Below the pieces are notes generated by a model. It was not told the origin of the DNA and made no database searches. It saw only the letters and a list, made by a program, of their open reading frames with translations. Positions 1 through 6,209 of a DNA stretch of 6,246 nucleotides are shown here, in pieces (position 1 is the first letter of the stretch; the number at the start of each line of letters is the position of its first letter). Source of the stretch: Gemmataceae bacterium (GTDB lineage Bacteria; Planctomycetota; Planctomycetia; Gemmatales; Gemmataceae); assembly GCA_026418875.1 (NCBI GenBank), contig JAOAAM010000105.1, positions 1-6,246 of the forward strand. The letters run 5' to 3'. Both the position numbers and the translations under genes were made by a program.

Positions 1-1098
1 TGCGACTTCGGCAGCCTCGGTGATCCGGCCGATGATGCCTATCACGTCGCCGTCCCGGAATTGCCCAAGCCTCTCGTCTTCCTGAAGCCGGACTTTCCCG
101 CCGAATTCATCTTCGACCGACGGATCACAATACCGCAGGCAGTAGTACCCACGGTAGTGCCGCTCCAGCACTCCTTGCAGCCAGCGACGGTCGGGGTCGT
201 GACCAAAGTTCCCGGCGACGGACTTTCTTGGCGGACCGGTCACGCTCGCCATCGGCGACTTGGCCGCGGCGGTGCTCATCGACGGCAAACTTGTCACGCC
301 CACCATCGGCAACGTGGTCCCGGCGGCGGTCACCTGCGGCACTCCGTTCCGCGAGGTCGAATTGTTTCGCTCTTCGCTCGACGACTGCGGATCGAACGGC
401 TGGTCCTGCGGCGACATCGGGGCGATCGGCCCATCGAGAACCAAGTTCGCCTCCGTTCCCGCCTTCGCCTCGCCCTCGACATTGATGATAAGCCCATGCG
501 GCAGTTCCACCACAGGCACGGAATCTCGCGCGGATTCCGAGGGCGGCGGCGTAAGAACCGACTCGGTCGATGTCAACACCCCCGAATGCTCGATGACGGA
601 TTCCGGCGGCAAAAGAACCGACTCGGTCGATGTCCCCACGGTCTTTTCCAACGATCGAGATCCGGGAGGTGGCGGCAACAGGTCGGGAAGATGGACCGTA
701 TCCGACCTGTTCGCGCCTTGGTCCAACTCCGTGGTGTGGCTGCTCTGGCCCGAAGCGCGAATGATCGGCCGCGGCTGCCGATCCTGGCTGAACGGCTCGG
801 TCAACGGAGGCAAGGCGTCGCTCGTTGGCGTCAGTGGCTTCTCGCCGATCGAGGGAGCAAGCGAATTCGCCGGCTCGATGGCCGACTCCTCCACGCCATT
901 GGACGGCATCGGCGGCTTCTGGGGACCGCGGCGTGCCTGCATCTCCGCCAAAATCGTCGCCGAGTCGCTCAACGTCGGCTTGTAATGAAGCAACACCGGC
1001 GAGTGGGCAAATGGCGGCTTCCGCTGCGACCAACACCCCAAACCCGCCACGCTCAGCAGCAACGCCCACCATAACGCCCCTAGCATCGGTCGATGCAT
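1..1098 (-). CDS. Predicted lipoprotein with Pro/Ser/Thr-rich linker and conserved C-terminal module, partial (runs off left edge)
   Basis: I do not recognise a named family. The frame is open for 366 codons from an ATG at 1098 to the window edge without a stop, so the C-terminus is missing. Residues 1-22 look like a lipoprotein signal peptide: MHRPM, a hydrophobic stretch (LGALWWALLLSVAGLG), then Cys22 as the probable lipidated residue. Residues ~50-295 are low complexity and rich in Pro, Ser, Thr and Glu, so probably disordered, with a duplicated TSTESVL motif at 156-162 and 176-182. Residues ~299-362 change character to a compact, beta-rich stretch beginning GHDPDRRWLQGVLERHYRG, with LRYCDPSVEDEFGGKV and QFRDGDVIGIIGRI further on. 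This resembles small domains that recur in planctomycete hypothetical proteins and could be OB-like (inference). GGGGGA lies 6 nt before the ATG and supports this start. An in-frame ATG at 1137 would add 13 residues before the signal peptide and is less likely. A surface or periplasmic role is inferred; function is unknown. Confidence 0.8.
   Translation of the reverse strand, partial: MHRPMLGALWWALLLSVAGLGCWSQRKPPFAHSPVLLHYKPTLSDSATILAEMQARRGPQKPPMPSNGVEESAIEPANSLAPSIGEKPLTPTSDALPPLTEPFSQDRQPRPIIRASGQSSHTTELDQGANRSDTVHLPDLLPPPPGSRSLEKTVGTSTESVLLPPESVIEHSGVLTSTESVLTPPPSESARDSVPVVELPHGLIINVEGEAKAGTEANLVLDGPIAPMSPQDQPFDPQSSSEERNNSTSRNGVPQVTAAGTTLPMVGVTSLPSMSTAAAKSPMASVTGPPRKSVAGNFGHDPDRRWLQGVLERHYRGYYCLRYCDPSVEDEFGGKVRLQEDERLGQFRDGDVIGIIGRITEAAEVA
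553..634. repeat. Pair of 22-bp direct repeats, 60 bp apart
   Basis: The 22 bases at 553-574 recur identically at 613-634; each copy contains AACCGACTCGGTCGATGTC. The offset is 60 bp, or 20 codons, so both copies are read in the same frame of the left-edge lipoprotein and encode the peptide TSTESVL twice. Flanking sequence is partly similar (gattccg plus a ggcggc run before each copy), which fits an old internal duplication of a linker segment of about 20 residues. Confidence 0.75.
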
Positions 1099-1186
1099 CG
1101 CTCGTCCCCCGATTGACGGCGCACCTCCCCCTGACATCACTCTTCGACCGCCGCCGCCATGAGGGTTGAATCAAAAATGACGGATT

Positions 1187-1216
1187 TGCCGAAAAACACG
1201 CGGCAATTTTTCGGCA
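1187..1216. repeat. Perfect 10-bp inverted repeat in the proA / lipoprotein intergenic region
   Basis: TGCCGAAAAA at 1187-1196 is the exact reverse complement of TTTTTCGGCA at 1207-1216, with a 10-nt loop. It lies in the only sizeable gap of the window (1099-1305, 207 bp), 90 bp past the proA stop and about 90 bp before the next ATG. As a terminator it is atypical: the A/T runs sit inside the stem and no clean U-tract follows in the minus direction. It could instead be a protein-binding site for the downstream gene. I see no convincing -35/-10 pair in the rest of the gap, although the stretch around 1165-1215 is more AT-rich than the surrounding genes. Confidence 0.55.
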
Positions 1217-1305
1217 CACTCGGAAAATTGTCTCAACTTCGCCACTTTCCCGTACTCCGGGTCCGATCTTGCCAATTCCTCGCGCTACCAATTCACTGTC
1301 GCGTC

Positions 1306-2574
1306 TCATCCTCGCACCTGACCGGTGCCCATGACGATGTACTTGGTCGTCGTGAGTTCTCTCAAGCCGCATGGCCCCCGGGCGTGGAACTTATCCGTGC
1401 TGATGCCAATTTCCGCTCCCAAGCCGAACTCGTAACCGTCGTGGAAGCGGGTGCTGGCATTGACCATAACGGCGGCGGCATCCACCTCTTGCACGAAGCG
1501 CCGGGCCGCCTCCAGATCTTGCGTCACGATGGCCTCGGTATGCCTCGAGCCAAATCGGGCGATATGGTCGAGCGCGGCTTCCAAATCGGGCACCACCCGG
1601 ACGGAGATGATCAGGTCGAGGAACTCGGCGGCGTAGTCTTCGTCGGTCGCCGGTCGAACGTGAGGACCAGCCCGCATCGTCTCGGGACAGCCGCGAACTT
1701 CGACCCCGTGGGCTTGCAACTGATTCACGATGCGGGGTAAGAACGATGATGCCAAGGACTGGTGGACGAGGAGGCTCTCGGCGGCATTGCAAACCCCCGG
1801 CCTTTGGCATTTCGCATTCAGGACAATACGCTCGGCCATCTCGACATCGGCCGCGCGATCGACGTAAACGTGGCAATTGCCCCGATAATGCTTCAACACC
1901 GGCATGCGGGCTTCGGCGACGACGCGCCGGATGAGGCTCTCCCCGCCGCGAGGGATGCACAAATCGATCTCCTCGCCCCGCTGCAACAACTCGCCGACGA
2001 TGGCCCGATCCGTGTGGGCGACCAGCTGGACCGAGTGGGGCGGGAGATGGCACTCCTGAAGCGCCTCTTGCAACACGTAGTGCAACGCGCGATTCGTGTT
2101 CAACGCCTCCTTCCCACCACGCAGAATGATCGCGTTGCCGCTTTTGACGGCGAGGCCTGCGGCATCGACGGTGACATTGGGGCGGGATTCATACAGGAAC
2201 AGAATCACGCCGATCGGCACGCGGACCTTGCGGATCTCCAGGCCGTTCGGTCGAACTCCGCCTTCGACGATCTCCCCGACGGGATCGCGAAGGGCAGCCA
2301 CTTGTCGCAGACCGGCGGCCATCGCCGCGATCCGGGGCCGGGTCAGCGTCAATCGGTCGATTTGTGCCGCGGTCAAGCCGTGATCGGCCGCGGACCGCAG
2401 GTCATGCTCGTTGGCAGCGAGGATGGCATCGGCTTCGGCCTCGAGATGATCGGCACAGCGGAGTAACCAACTGTCTTTGACCGATCCTGGCATCGACGCC
2501 AGACGCCGGGCGGCGGCTCGGGCCTCGCGAGTCAGCTGCGAACAGTACTGGGCGACATCGGAGAGTGCTTCCAC
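1306..2574 (-). CDS. proA: Gamma-glutamyl phosphate reductase (glutamate-5-semialdehyde dehydrogenase)
   Basis: Second step of proline synthesis: NADPH-dependent reduction of gamma-glutamyl phosphate to glutamate-5-semialdehyde in the cytoplasm. The protein is 422 aa from a GTG start, within the usual ProA length (about 415-430). Visible hallmarks are the N-terminal region with LAANEHDL (53-60), the VPIGVILFLYESRPNVTVDAAGL cofactor-side segment (119-141), KSGNAIILRGGKEA (144-157), the LCIPRGGESL block (205-214), the catalytic cysteine Cys262 in NAKCQRPGVCNAAE (253-266), and the C-terminal VNASTRFHDGYEFGLGAEIG (371-390) and GLRELTTTKY (403-412). The GTG at 2574 is chosen because GGGAG lies 8 nt upstream and 14 bp separate it from the folP stop. 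A TTG at 2592, overlapping the folP stop, would add six residues. The open frame extends further upstream, but that part is the folP shadow. ProA usually works with ProB (glutamate 5-kinase), which is not in this window. Confidence 0.97.
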   Translation of the reverse strand: MEALSDVAQYCSQLTREARAAARRLASMPGSVKDSWLLRCADHLEAEADAILAANEHDLRSAADHGLTAAQIDRLTLTRPRIAAMAAGLRQVAALRDPVGEIVEGGVRPNGLEIRKVRVPIGVILFLYESRPNVTVDAAGLAVKSGNAIILRGGKEALNTNRALHYVLQEALQECHLPPHSVQLVAHTDRAIVGELLQRGEEIDLCIPRGGESLIRRVVAEARMPVLKHYRGNCHVYVDRAADVEMAERIVLNAKCQRPGVCNAAESLLVHQSLASSFLPRIVNQLQAHGVEVRGCPETMRAGPHVRPATDEDYAAEFLDLIISVRVVPDLEAALDHIARFGSRHTEAIVTQDLEAARRFVQEVDAAAVMVNASTRFHDGYEFGLGAEIGISTDKFHARGPCGLRELTTTKYIVMGTGQVRG

Positions 2575-2588
2575 GGCAGTATCTCCCG
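2575..2588 (-). promoter_or_regulatory. folP-proA junction with GTG-deciding ribosome binding site
   Basis: Only 14 bp separate the folP TGA from the proA GTG. GGGAG lies 8 nt before the GTG. There is no room for a promoter, so proA is most likely translated from the folP message. Confidence 0.6.
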
Positions 2589-3446
2589 TCAAAGAGGGGG
2601 CGATGCGGCTTGTCGCAAGGCCGTGATGACCTTCACCGCATCGACGGTTTGCGGCACATCGTGGACCCGCAGGATATGTGCCGCCCCCTGCGTCATGGCG
2701 AAACAGGCCACGGCGACGGAGCCAACCGCCCGCTCGGCCAACGGCCGGCCCGTCAGCTTGCCAATCAACCCCTTCCGCGACACCCCCAGGCAAATCGGCC
2801 GCTGCAAATCCAGAAATTGCGGCAGCGCCGCCAACAGGGCGATGTTGTGGACGTCTTTCTTTCCGAAGCCGATCCCCGGATCCACCACGAGTTGTTCCGG
2901 GGCGACGCCGCCAGCGGTCAACTGCGTCACTCGATCACGCAAGAACTCATGGACCTCACGGACTACGTCGTCGTACTGCGGGTTGATCTGCATGGTCTGC
3001 GGCGTGCCCTGCATGTGCATCAGGATCGCACCGGCGTTGAATTCGCGGACCACCTGCGGCATGGCGGGGTCGCCGGCCAGTGCCGTGACGTCGTTGATGA
3101 TGTGCGCTCCCGCTTCGAGACAAGCCCGGGCGACGGCCGCCTTGGACGTGTCGATCGAGAGCAATACGTCGGAGTTCCGGGCCAATTCGCGGACCACCGG
3201 CAGCACCCGGCGAAGTTCTTCGTCGGCAGGCACCGGCACCGAGCCAGGGCGTGTCGATTCCCCTCCCACGTCGATGATGTCGGCCCCTTGCTGACGCATT
3301 TCCTCGGCGTGAGCGACGGCGGCGGCGGGGTCCAGGAATTGGCCGCCGTCGGAGAAACTGTCCGGGGTGACGTTGAGGATGCCCATGACCAAGGGGCGCT
3401 CCAATGTCAAACGACGATCACGGACAATCCAGGTGAACGGCGGCAT
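2589..3446 (-). CDS. folP: Dihydropteroate synthase
   Basis: Condenses 6-hydroxymethyl-7,8-dihydropterin pyrophosphate with p-aminobenzoate to give dihydropteroate, the sulfonamide-targeted step of folate synthesis, in the cytoplasm. The protein is 285 aa, normal for FolP, and forms one complete TIM barrel. Motifs in order: MGILNVTPDSFSDGG (21-35), DVGGESTRPGS (59-69), SIDTSK (97-102), HIINDV (115-120), LMHMQGTP (142-149), DPGIGFGKK (189-197), GVSRKG (221-226) and RVHDV (260-264). Phe31, Thr65 and Pro67 align with E. coli Phe28, Thr62 and Pro64, positions where substitutions are known to cause sulfonamide resistance; here they have the sensitive-type residues. The ATG at 3446 was chosen because the protein then starts MPPFTWIVRDRR, just ahead of the first barrel strand. 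A TTG at 3491, immediately after the lptE stop, would add 15 residues with no family support. The ribosome binding site is weak (GAG), so translation may depend on the upstream lptE. Confidence 0.97.
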   Translation of the reverse strand: MPPFTWIVRDRRLTLERPLVMGILNVTPDSFSDGGQFLDPAAAVAHAEEMRQQGADIIDVGGESTRPGSVPVPADEELRRVLPVVRELARNSDVLLSIDTSKAAVARACLEAGAHIINDVTALAGDPAMPQVVREFNAGAILMHMQGTPQTMQINPQYDDVVREVHEFLRDRVTQLTAGGVAPEQLVVDPGIGFGKKDVHNIALLAALPQFLDLQRPICLGVSRKGLIGKLTGRPLAERAVGSVAVACFAMTQGAAHILRVHDVPQTVDAVKVITALRQAASPPL

Positions 3447-3491
3447 GGTCGTTCGCTCGATGTTGTTCCAAGTTGTTATAGATTCGCCCAA

Positions 3492-4172
3492 CTACCAGGG
3501 GTTCTCCATCAAGGAGACGAGTTGGACCGCCAACTGCTGGTTGGCCTTTTGAATGGCGGTGGTGATGGATTCGCCCAGTTCGGGGAGGAAGCGGCCACGA
3601 GCCTCGATCGCCACCCGCGGGACGGGGTCGGCGGCGTTGGGATCCGCAGCGGGGAGCGTCGCCCCACGACCGGTCCCCGGTCGCGACAGGATCTCGCCGG
3701 TCCGAACATCGCGCCACACCACCTCGACGCGGATGACGATTTCGCCTTCCCGCACCTCGTTCAGTTGATTCCGGTTGATGATTTGCTTGGGGGTAGCGAC
3801 GATGGTGCCCAGCAATTCGGTGTCGGCTGCCGCCCGATCGTGAACGATCTTCCACGGCGTGGAGTGCTCGATTTCCTGGTGCACGGCCTTGGTCAGGTCG
3901 TATTGCAGATCGCGGAGCGGACCGGCTTGGAACGCCCGGTTCTCGAAGATGGGGACATAAATGGTCCGGTATTGCGTGTCGTGCAACGGGCCGATCGTGT
4001 AGCCGAACAGCCCGCGCTGGTTTCGGGGCATGCACGAGGTGCCGGCCAGGAAACAACCCGCCAGCACCCAGCAGGCGAGTGCCCGGCAGGCGAGTGCCCG
4101 GCAGGCGAGGGTCGAGCCGGTCGCCCCGGGGCGAAGAGTGACGGTTTTGTGGCGAGCAACAATCAATTTCAT
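3492..4172 (-). CDS. lptE: LptE-like LPS assembly lipoprotein
   Basis: LptE is the outer-membrane lipoprotein that plugs the LptD barrel and helps deliver lipopolysaccharide to the cell surface. This 226-aa protein has a lipoprotein signal: a basic n-region (residues 1-30), a hydrophobic stretch around 31-46 and an ideal lipobox LAGC ending at Cys40; Cys47 (AGTSC) is an alternative. The mature core has the features I associate with planctomycete LptE: GYTIGPL (58-63), RTIYVPIFENRAFQ (69-82), a helix with YDLTKAVHQEIEHSTPWKIV (91-110), ADTELLGTIV (116-125), then a strand with VIRVEVVWRDVRTGEIL (146-162). It ends in a helix (200-222) after a Pro/Ala/Asp-rich loop. The start ATG overlaps the stop of the upstream BamD-like gene as ATGA, which implies translational coupling. 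The frame is open further upstream, but only as a shadow of that gene. The assignment rests on pattern recognition, since LptE sequences diverge strongly. An odd feature is the 15-bp tandem repeat within the signal peptide. No LptD is visible here. Confidence 0.8.
   Translation of the reverse strand: MKLIVARHKTVTLRPGATGSTLACRALACRALACWVLAGCFLAGTSCMPRNQRGLFGYTIGPLHDTQYRTIYVPIFENRAFQAGPLRDLQYDLTKAVHQEIEHSTPWKIVHDRAAADTELLGTIVATPKQIINRNQLNEVREGEIVIRVEVVWRDVRTGEILSRPGTGRGATLPAADPNAADPVPRVAIEARGRFLPELGESITTAIQKANQQLAVQLVSLMENPW
4071..4109. repeat. 15-bp tandem repeat (2.6 copies) inside the lptE signal-peptide coding region
   Basis: The unit gcaggcgagtgcccg occurs at 4071-4085 and 4086-4100, and its first nine bases recur at 4101-4109. 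Because 15 is a multiple of three, the repeat is in frame and encodes a repeated ACRAL pentapeptide (residues 23-27 and 28-32, then ACWVL). Copy-number change would lengthen or shorten the signal peptide by five residues without a frameshift. Confidence 0.85.
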
Positions 4173-5401
4173 CGCCCCATCATGGAACCCGCGGGCAGCG
4201 CTAGCGGCGAGGTGAGCCGAGGCCCGTCGCGGTCCTCCTCGATCCCCCAGAATCGGTCCCACCTCTTGCGGAAGCGCAACCAGGGGCTGTCTTCCTCTTG
4301 ACCCTGCCGCGCCTGCTCTTGCTCGATCAATGGCTGCAAGCGTGCCAAGCGCTCGTCGGCGATCTTCTCGAATTTCGTCTGCGGATAGCGCTGTTTGATT
4401 CGCTGGTAGACGAAGTAGGCCGACCCTGGGTGGTTTGTCCGTTCGTAGAACTCAGCCCGGCGGAGGTCTTTCTCGGCCTGAACCGCGGTGACTTCGTAGA
4501 GATGCTCGGTCATTTTTTGCCGGCCTTCCTCCGATTGGGCCAACTCGGGGTAGGCACTCAGGGCGGTGTCGATCAGTTGCCTGGCCTCGGCTACCCTTCG
4601 CCCATCGTACTCCGCCCCCCCCGAGGCCAGCGTCTTGGATCGAATCGCCATCTCGATCGCCCTGGGGGCCAACTCGCTGTCCTTGTGGAATTGCAGCAAG
4701 GCGGTGAAGTAGTGATCCGCTTCCTTGTAGTCCTCGCGGTAGAACTTGACGAACCCGGCCAGGAACAGTGCCTTATCGGCCAACGGCCCGGTCATGTCGC
4801 TGTAATGCACGACCTCGAGGGCTTGGATGGCCCGGCCTTCGGCATCGAACGTGGGCTTCCGCTTGTCCAGATTCACCCGCAACGACGCCGGCATGACGAA
4901 CGATCGCTTCCCCTCCAGCTTCTCCGCGTACTTGCCCAGCTCTTCGTCGGTGTCCTTCAACCAGAAGACGGCGATGTCGTACAACCGCTGGCAGGCCTGT
5001 TGCTTGTAGGCACCGGAGGGAAAGTCGTGCAGAAGTTTCTTGTAGATCGGCTCGGCGGCGACCAGCCGTTCCCGCAGACGTTCGCACTCCGCCTGGTAGA
5101 ACAATGCCTCCTCGGCGACCGCGGCACTGTTCTCTTTGTTGTCGGCGATGCGTTCGAAAGCCCGGGCTGCCTTGGCGTAGTCCTCCTTGCGGAACAGTTC
5201 ATGAGCCGCCGCCAACTCCCCGTTGATCTTCGAGGGAGAGGTGTCTTCGTCAGGCCCGGTGACGGCTCGGTATGTCGCGGAATCCTTGCGGAACCACGAG
5301 GTCAGCGATGCCGGCAGGCACCCACCGGCCAACAGCAACATGGGGCCGAGAATCAGCCCAAATCCCTGCCGCGAGCGACGGCTGAAATCCGCTGTCCTCA
5401 T
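4169..5401 (-). CDS. BamD-like tetratricopeptide-repeat outer-membrane lipoprotein
   Basis: Predicted periplasm-facing lipoprotein, similar in character to BamD, the TPR lipoprotein of the beta-barrel assembly machine. The 410-aa product starts MRTADFSRRSRQGFG, has a hydrophobic segment (13-27) and a lipobox LLAGGC with Cys28 as the likely lipidated residue. TPR-like helix pairs follow: ELAAAHELFRKEDYAKAARAF (62-82), EEALFYQAECERL (97-109), ADKALFLAGFVKFYREDYKEADHYF (208-232) and, near the end, AEFYERTNHPGSAYFVYQRIKQRYPQTK (316-343), which closely resembles the final BamD repeat. A basic and aromatic tail (WLRFRKRWDRFWG, 374-386) closes the protein. E. coli BamD is about 245 aa, so this one is much longer, with an insertion around 145-205 that I cannot assign. 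The start at 5401 is set by AAGGAG 10 nt upstream; the open frame begins 19 codons earlier, without a signal peptide at its terminus. The ATGA overlap with the LptE-like gene supports an envelope role. It could also be a general TPR lipoprotein outside the BAM complex. Confidence 0.85.
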   Translation of the reverse strand: MRTADFSRRSRQGFGLILGPMLLLAGGCLPASLTSWFRKDSATYRAVTGPDEDTSPSKINGELAAAHELFRKEDYAKAARAFERIADNKENSAAVAEEALFYQAECERLRERLVAAEPIYKKLLHDFPSGAYKQQACQRLYDIAVFWLKDTDEELGKYAEKLEGKRSFVMPASLRVNLDKRKPTFDAEGRAIQALEVVHYSDMTGPLADKALFLAGFVKFYREDYKEADHYFTALLQFHKDSELAPRAIEMAIRSKTLASGGAEYDGRRVAEARQLIDTALSAYPELAQSEEGRQKMTEHLYEVTAVQAEKDLRRAEFYERTNHPGSAYFVYQRIKQRYPQTKFEKIADERLARLQPLIEQEQARQGQEEDSPWLRFRKRWDRFWGIEEDRDGPRLTSPLALPAGSMMGR

Positions 5402-5437
5402 CGCGGTTGTTCTCCTTGGGTGGTTCGACCACCCCAA
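5402..5437 (-). promoter_or_regulatory. Hairpin abutting the Shine-Dalgarno of the BamD-like gene
   Basis: In the 67-bp gap after recO, the minus strand reads GGGTGGT-CGA-ACCACCC (5434 to 5418), a perfect 7-bp stem with a 3-nt loop. It extends by two T-A pairs if one bulged G is allowed, reaching 5416. The next bases form AAGGAG (5417-5412), the ribosome binding site of the BamD-like gene, so the stem extension touches its first two A residues. No U-tract follows, so an intrinsic terminator for recO is unlikely. A role in translation initiation or mRNA stability is inference. Confidence 0.5.
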
Positions 5438-5468
5438 CGCCCCCAGACCCTGCCTCATCCCCGCCGGA

Positions 5469-6209
5469 CTAGCGCCACGACGACAGGTAAGGTGACAGTC
5501 GCGGCCTCCGACCCAGCCAATGCGTGATCGCCGACTCGGTCACGACGCGAACCGCTCGTGATTCGGTCGGCCCCGAGCGCCACGCCGTCGGGTTGGCCAA
5601 TAGCTCCTGCAAACGGTGCCAGACTACGCCGTTCAAGAACATGCCGCCCCGCCGCCTTTCCCGACAACCCGGGCAGATCATCCCCCCGGCCACGGGATGA
5701 TAGTACAATCCCTCGCCCGGCTTGATCGACCGGCCGCAATCGACGCAGTGGGTCAATCGCGGCCGATAGCCCAACTCGCTCAAAAGTGCCAGCTCAAAAC
5801 TCGCCACACGTAAACCCAAGCGCTCTCCCGCCCCGCCGAAATCCCTCAACGCTCCGACCGCCTCATCCAACAAGTTCGGGTGCGGGTCGTCGTCCATCGT
5901 GCCTTCGCCGAGCAACTCGGCGAGGTAATAGCCGGCGTACAATGCGGGCAACTGCCGCCGAAGCTCGGGAAACCCCTCCAGCACCTGCGCCTCGATCAAC
6001 AGATCCATCGCCCCCGGGGATTTGCGGATCACGACGATACTGCACCAATTCAGCAGGTCAAGGGCAATTTCAAAATTGGACTTGAGTCTTCGGCCCCCCT
6101 TGGCCAAGACACGCAATTTGCCAAAATCCCGAGTCCAGATCGTCGCGAGTCGGCTCGTCTCGCTCCAGTCGCTCACCCGAATGACCAGGCCCTGCGTTCG
6201 CTGCATCAT
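5469..6209 (-). CDS. recO: DNA repair protein RecO
   Basis: RecO acts in the RecF pathway: with RecR it helps load RecA on SSB-coated single-stranded DNA and can anneal complementary strands. The 246-aa length is typical. The N-terminal OB-fold (about 1-80) begins RTQGLVIRVSDWSETSRLATIWTRDFGKLRVLAKGGRR, the usual RecO opening, including the KGGRR basic patch. The helical middle contains YAGYYLAELL (91-100). The C-terminal zinc-finger region is intact: CVDC (155-158) and CPGC (179-182) give two CxxC pairs. Two adjacent ATGs (6209 and 6206) could each be the start; I give the first. The start overlaps the stop of a probable upstream gene. The stop (TAG) is 67 bp before the next start. It is likely the first fully visible gene of the operon. 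Confidence 0.95.
   Translation of the reverse strand: MMQRTQGLVIRVSDWSETSRLATIWTRDFGKLRVLAKGGRRLKSNFEIALDLLNWCSIVVIRKSPGAMDLLIEAQVLEGFPELRRQLPALYAGYYLAELLGEGTMDDDPHPNLLDEAVGALRDFGGAGERLGLRVASFELALLSELGYRPRLTHCVDCGRSIKPGEGLYYHPVAGGMICPGCRERRRGGMFLNGVVWHRLQELLANPTAWRSGPTESRAVRVVTESAITHWLGRRPRLSPYLSSWR

Noticed and set aside
553..634. CRISPR-like repeats
   Set aside because: Only two copies exist, lying in frame in a coding region and encoding the same peptide. There is no array and no nearby cas gene.
125..1372. A 415-codon minus-strand open frame across the lipoprotein region
   Set aside because: It overlaps the end of proA and is in a different frame from the 366-codon lipoprotein frame. 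Its product is Arg/Gly/Asp-rich without a signal peptide or motifs, while the accepted frame has a signal peptide, ribosome binding site and an ordered C-terminal module.
1762..2466. A 234-codon plus-strand open frame opposite proA
   Set aside because: It is antisense to strongly conserved ProA motifs, with no recognisable domain of its own.
3418..4056. A 212-codon minus-strand open frame overlapping lptE
   Set aside because: It is a +1-type shadow of lptE, rich in Arg, Pro and His, and runs into the start of folP without family similarity.
2565..4301. A 578-codon plus-strand open frame opposite folP and lptE
   Set aside because: It is antisense to two recognisable genes, lacks any family motif, and is rich in Arg, His, Gly and Asp as expected from the reverse strand of GC-rich coding sequence.
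4298..5527. A 409-codon plus-strand open frame opposite the BamD-like gene
   Set aside because: It is a reverse-strand shadow of a gene with a signal peptide, TPR repeats and a good ribosome binding site. No independent start signal or domain is visible.
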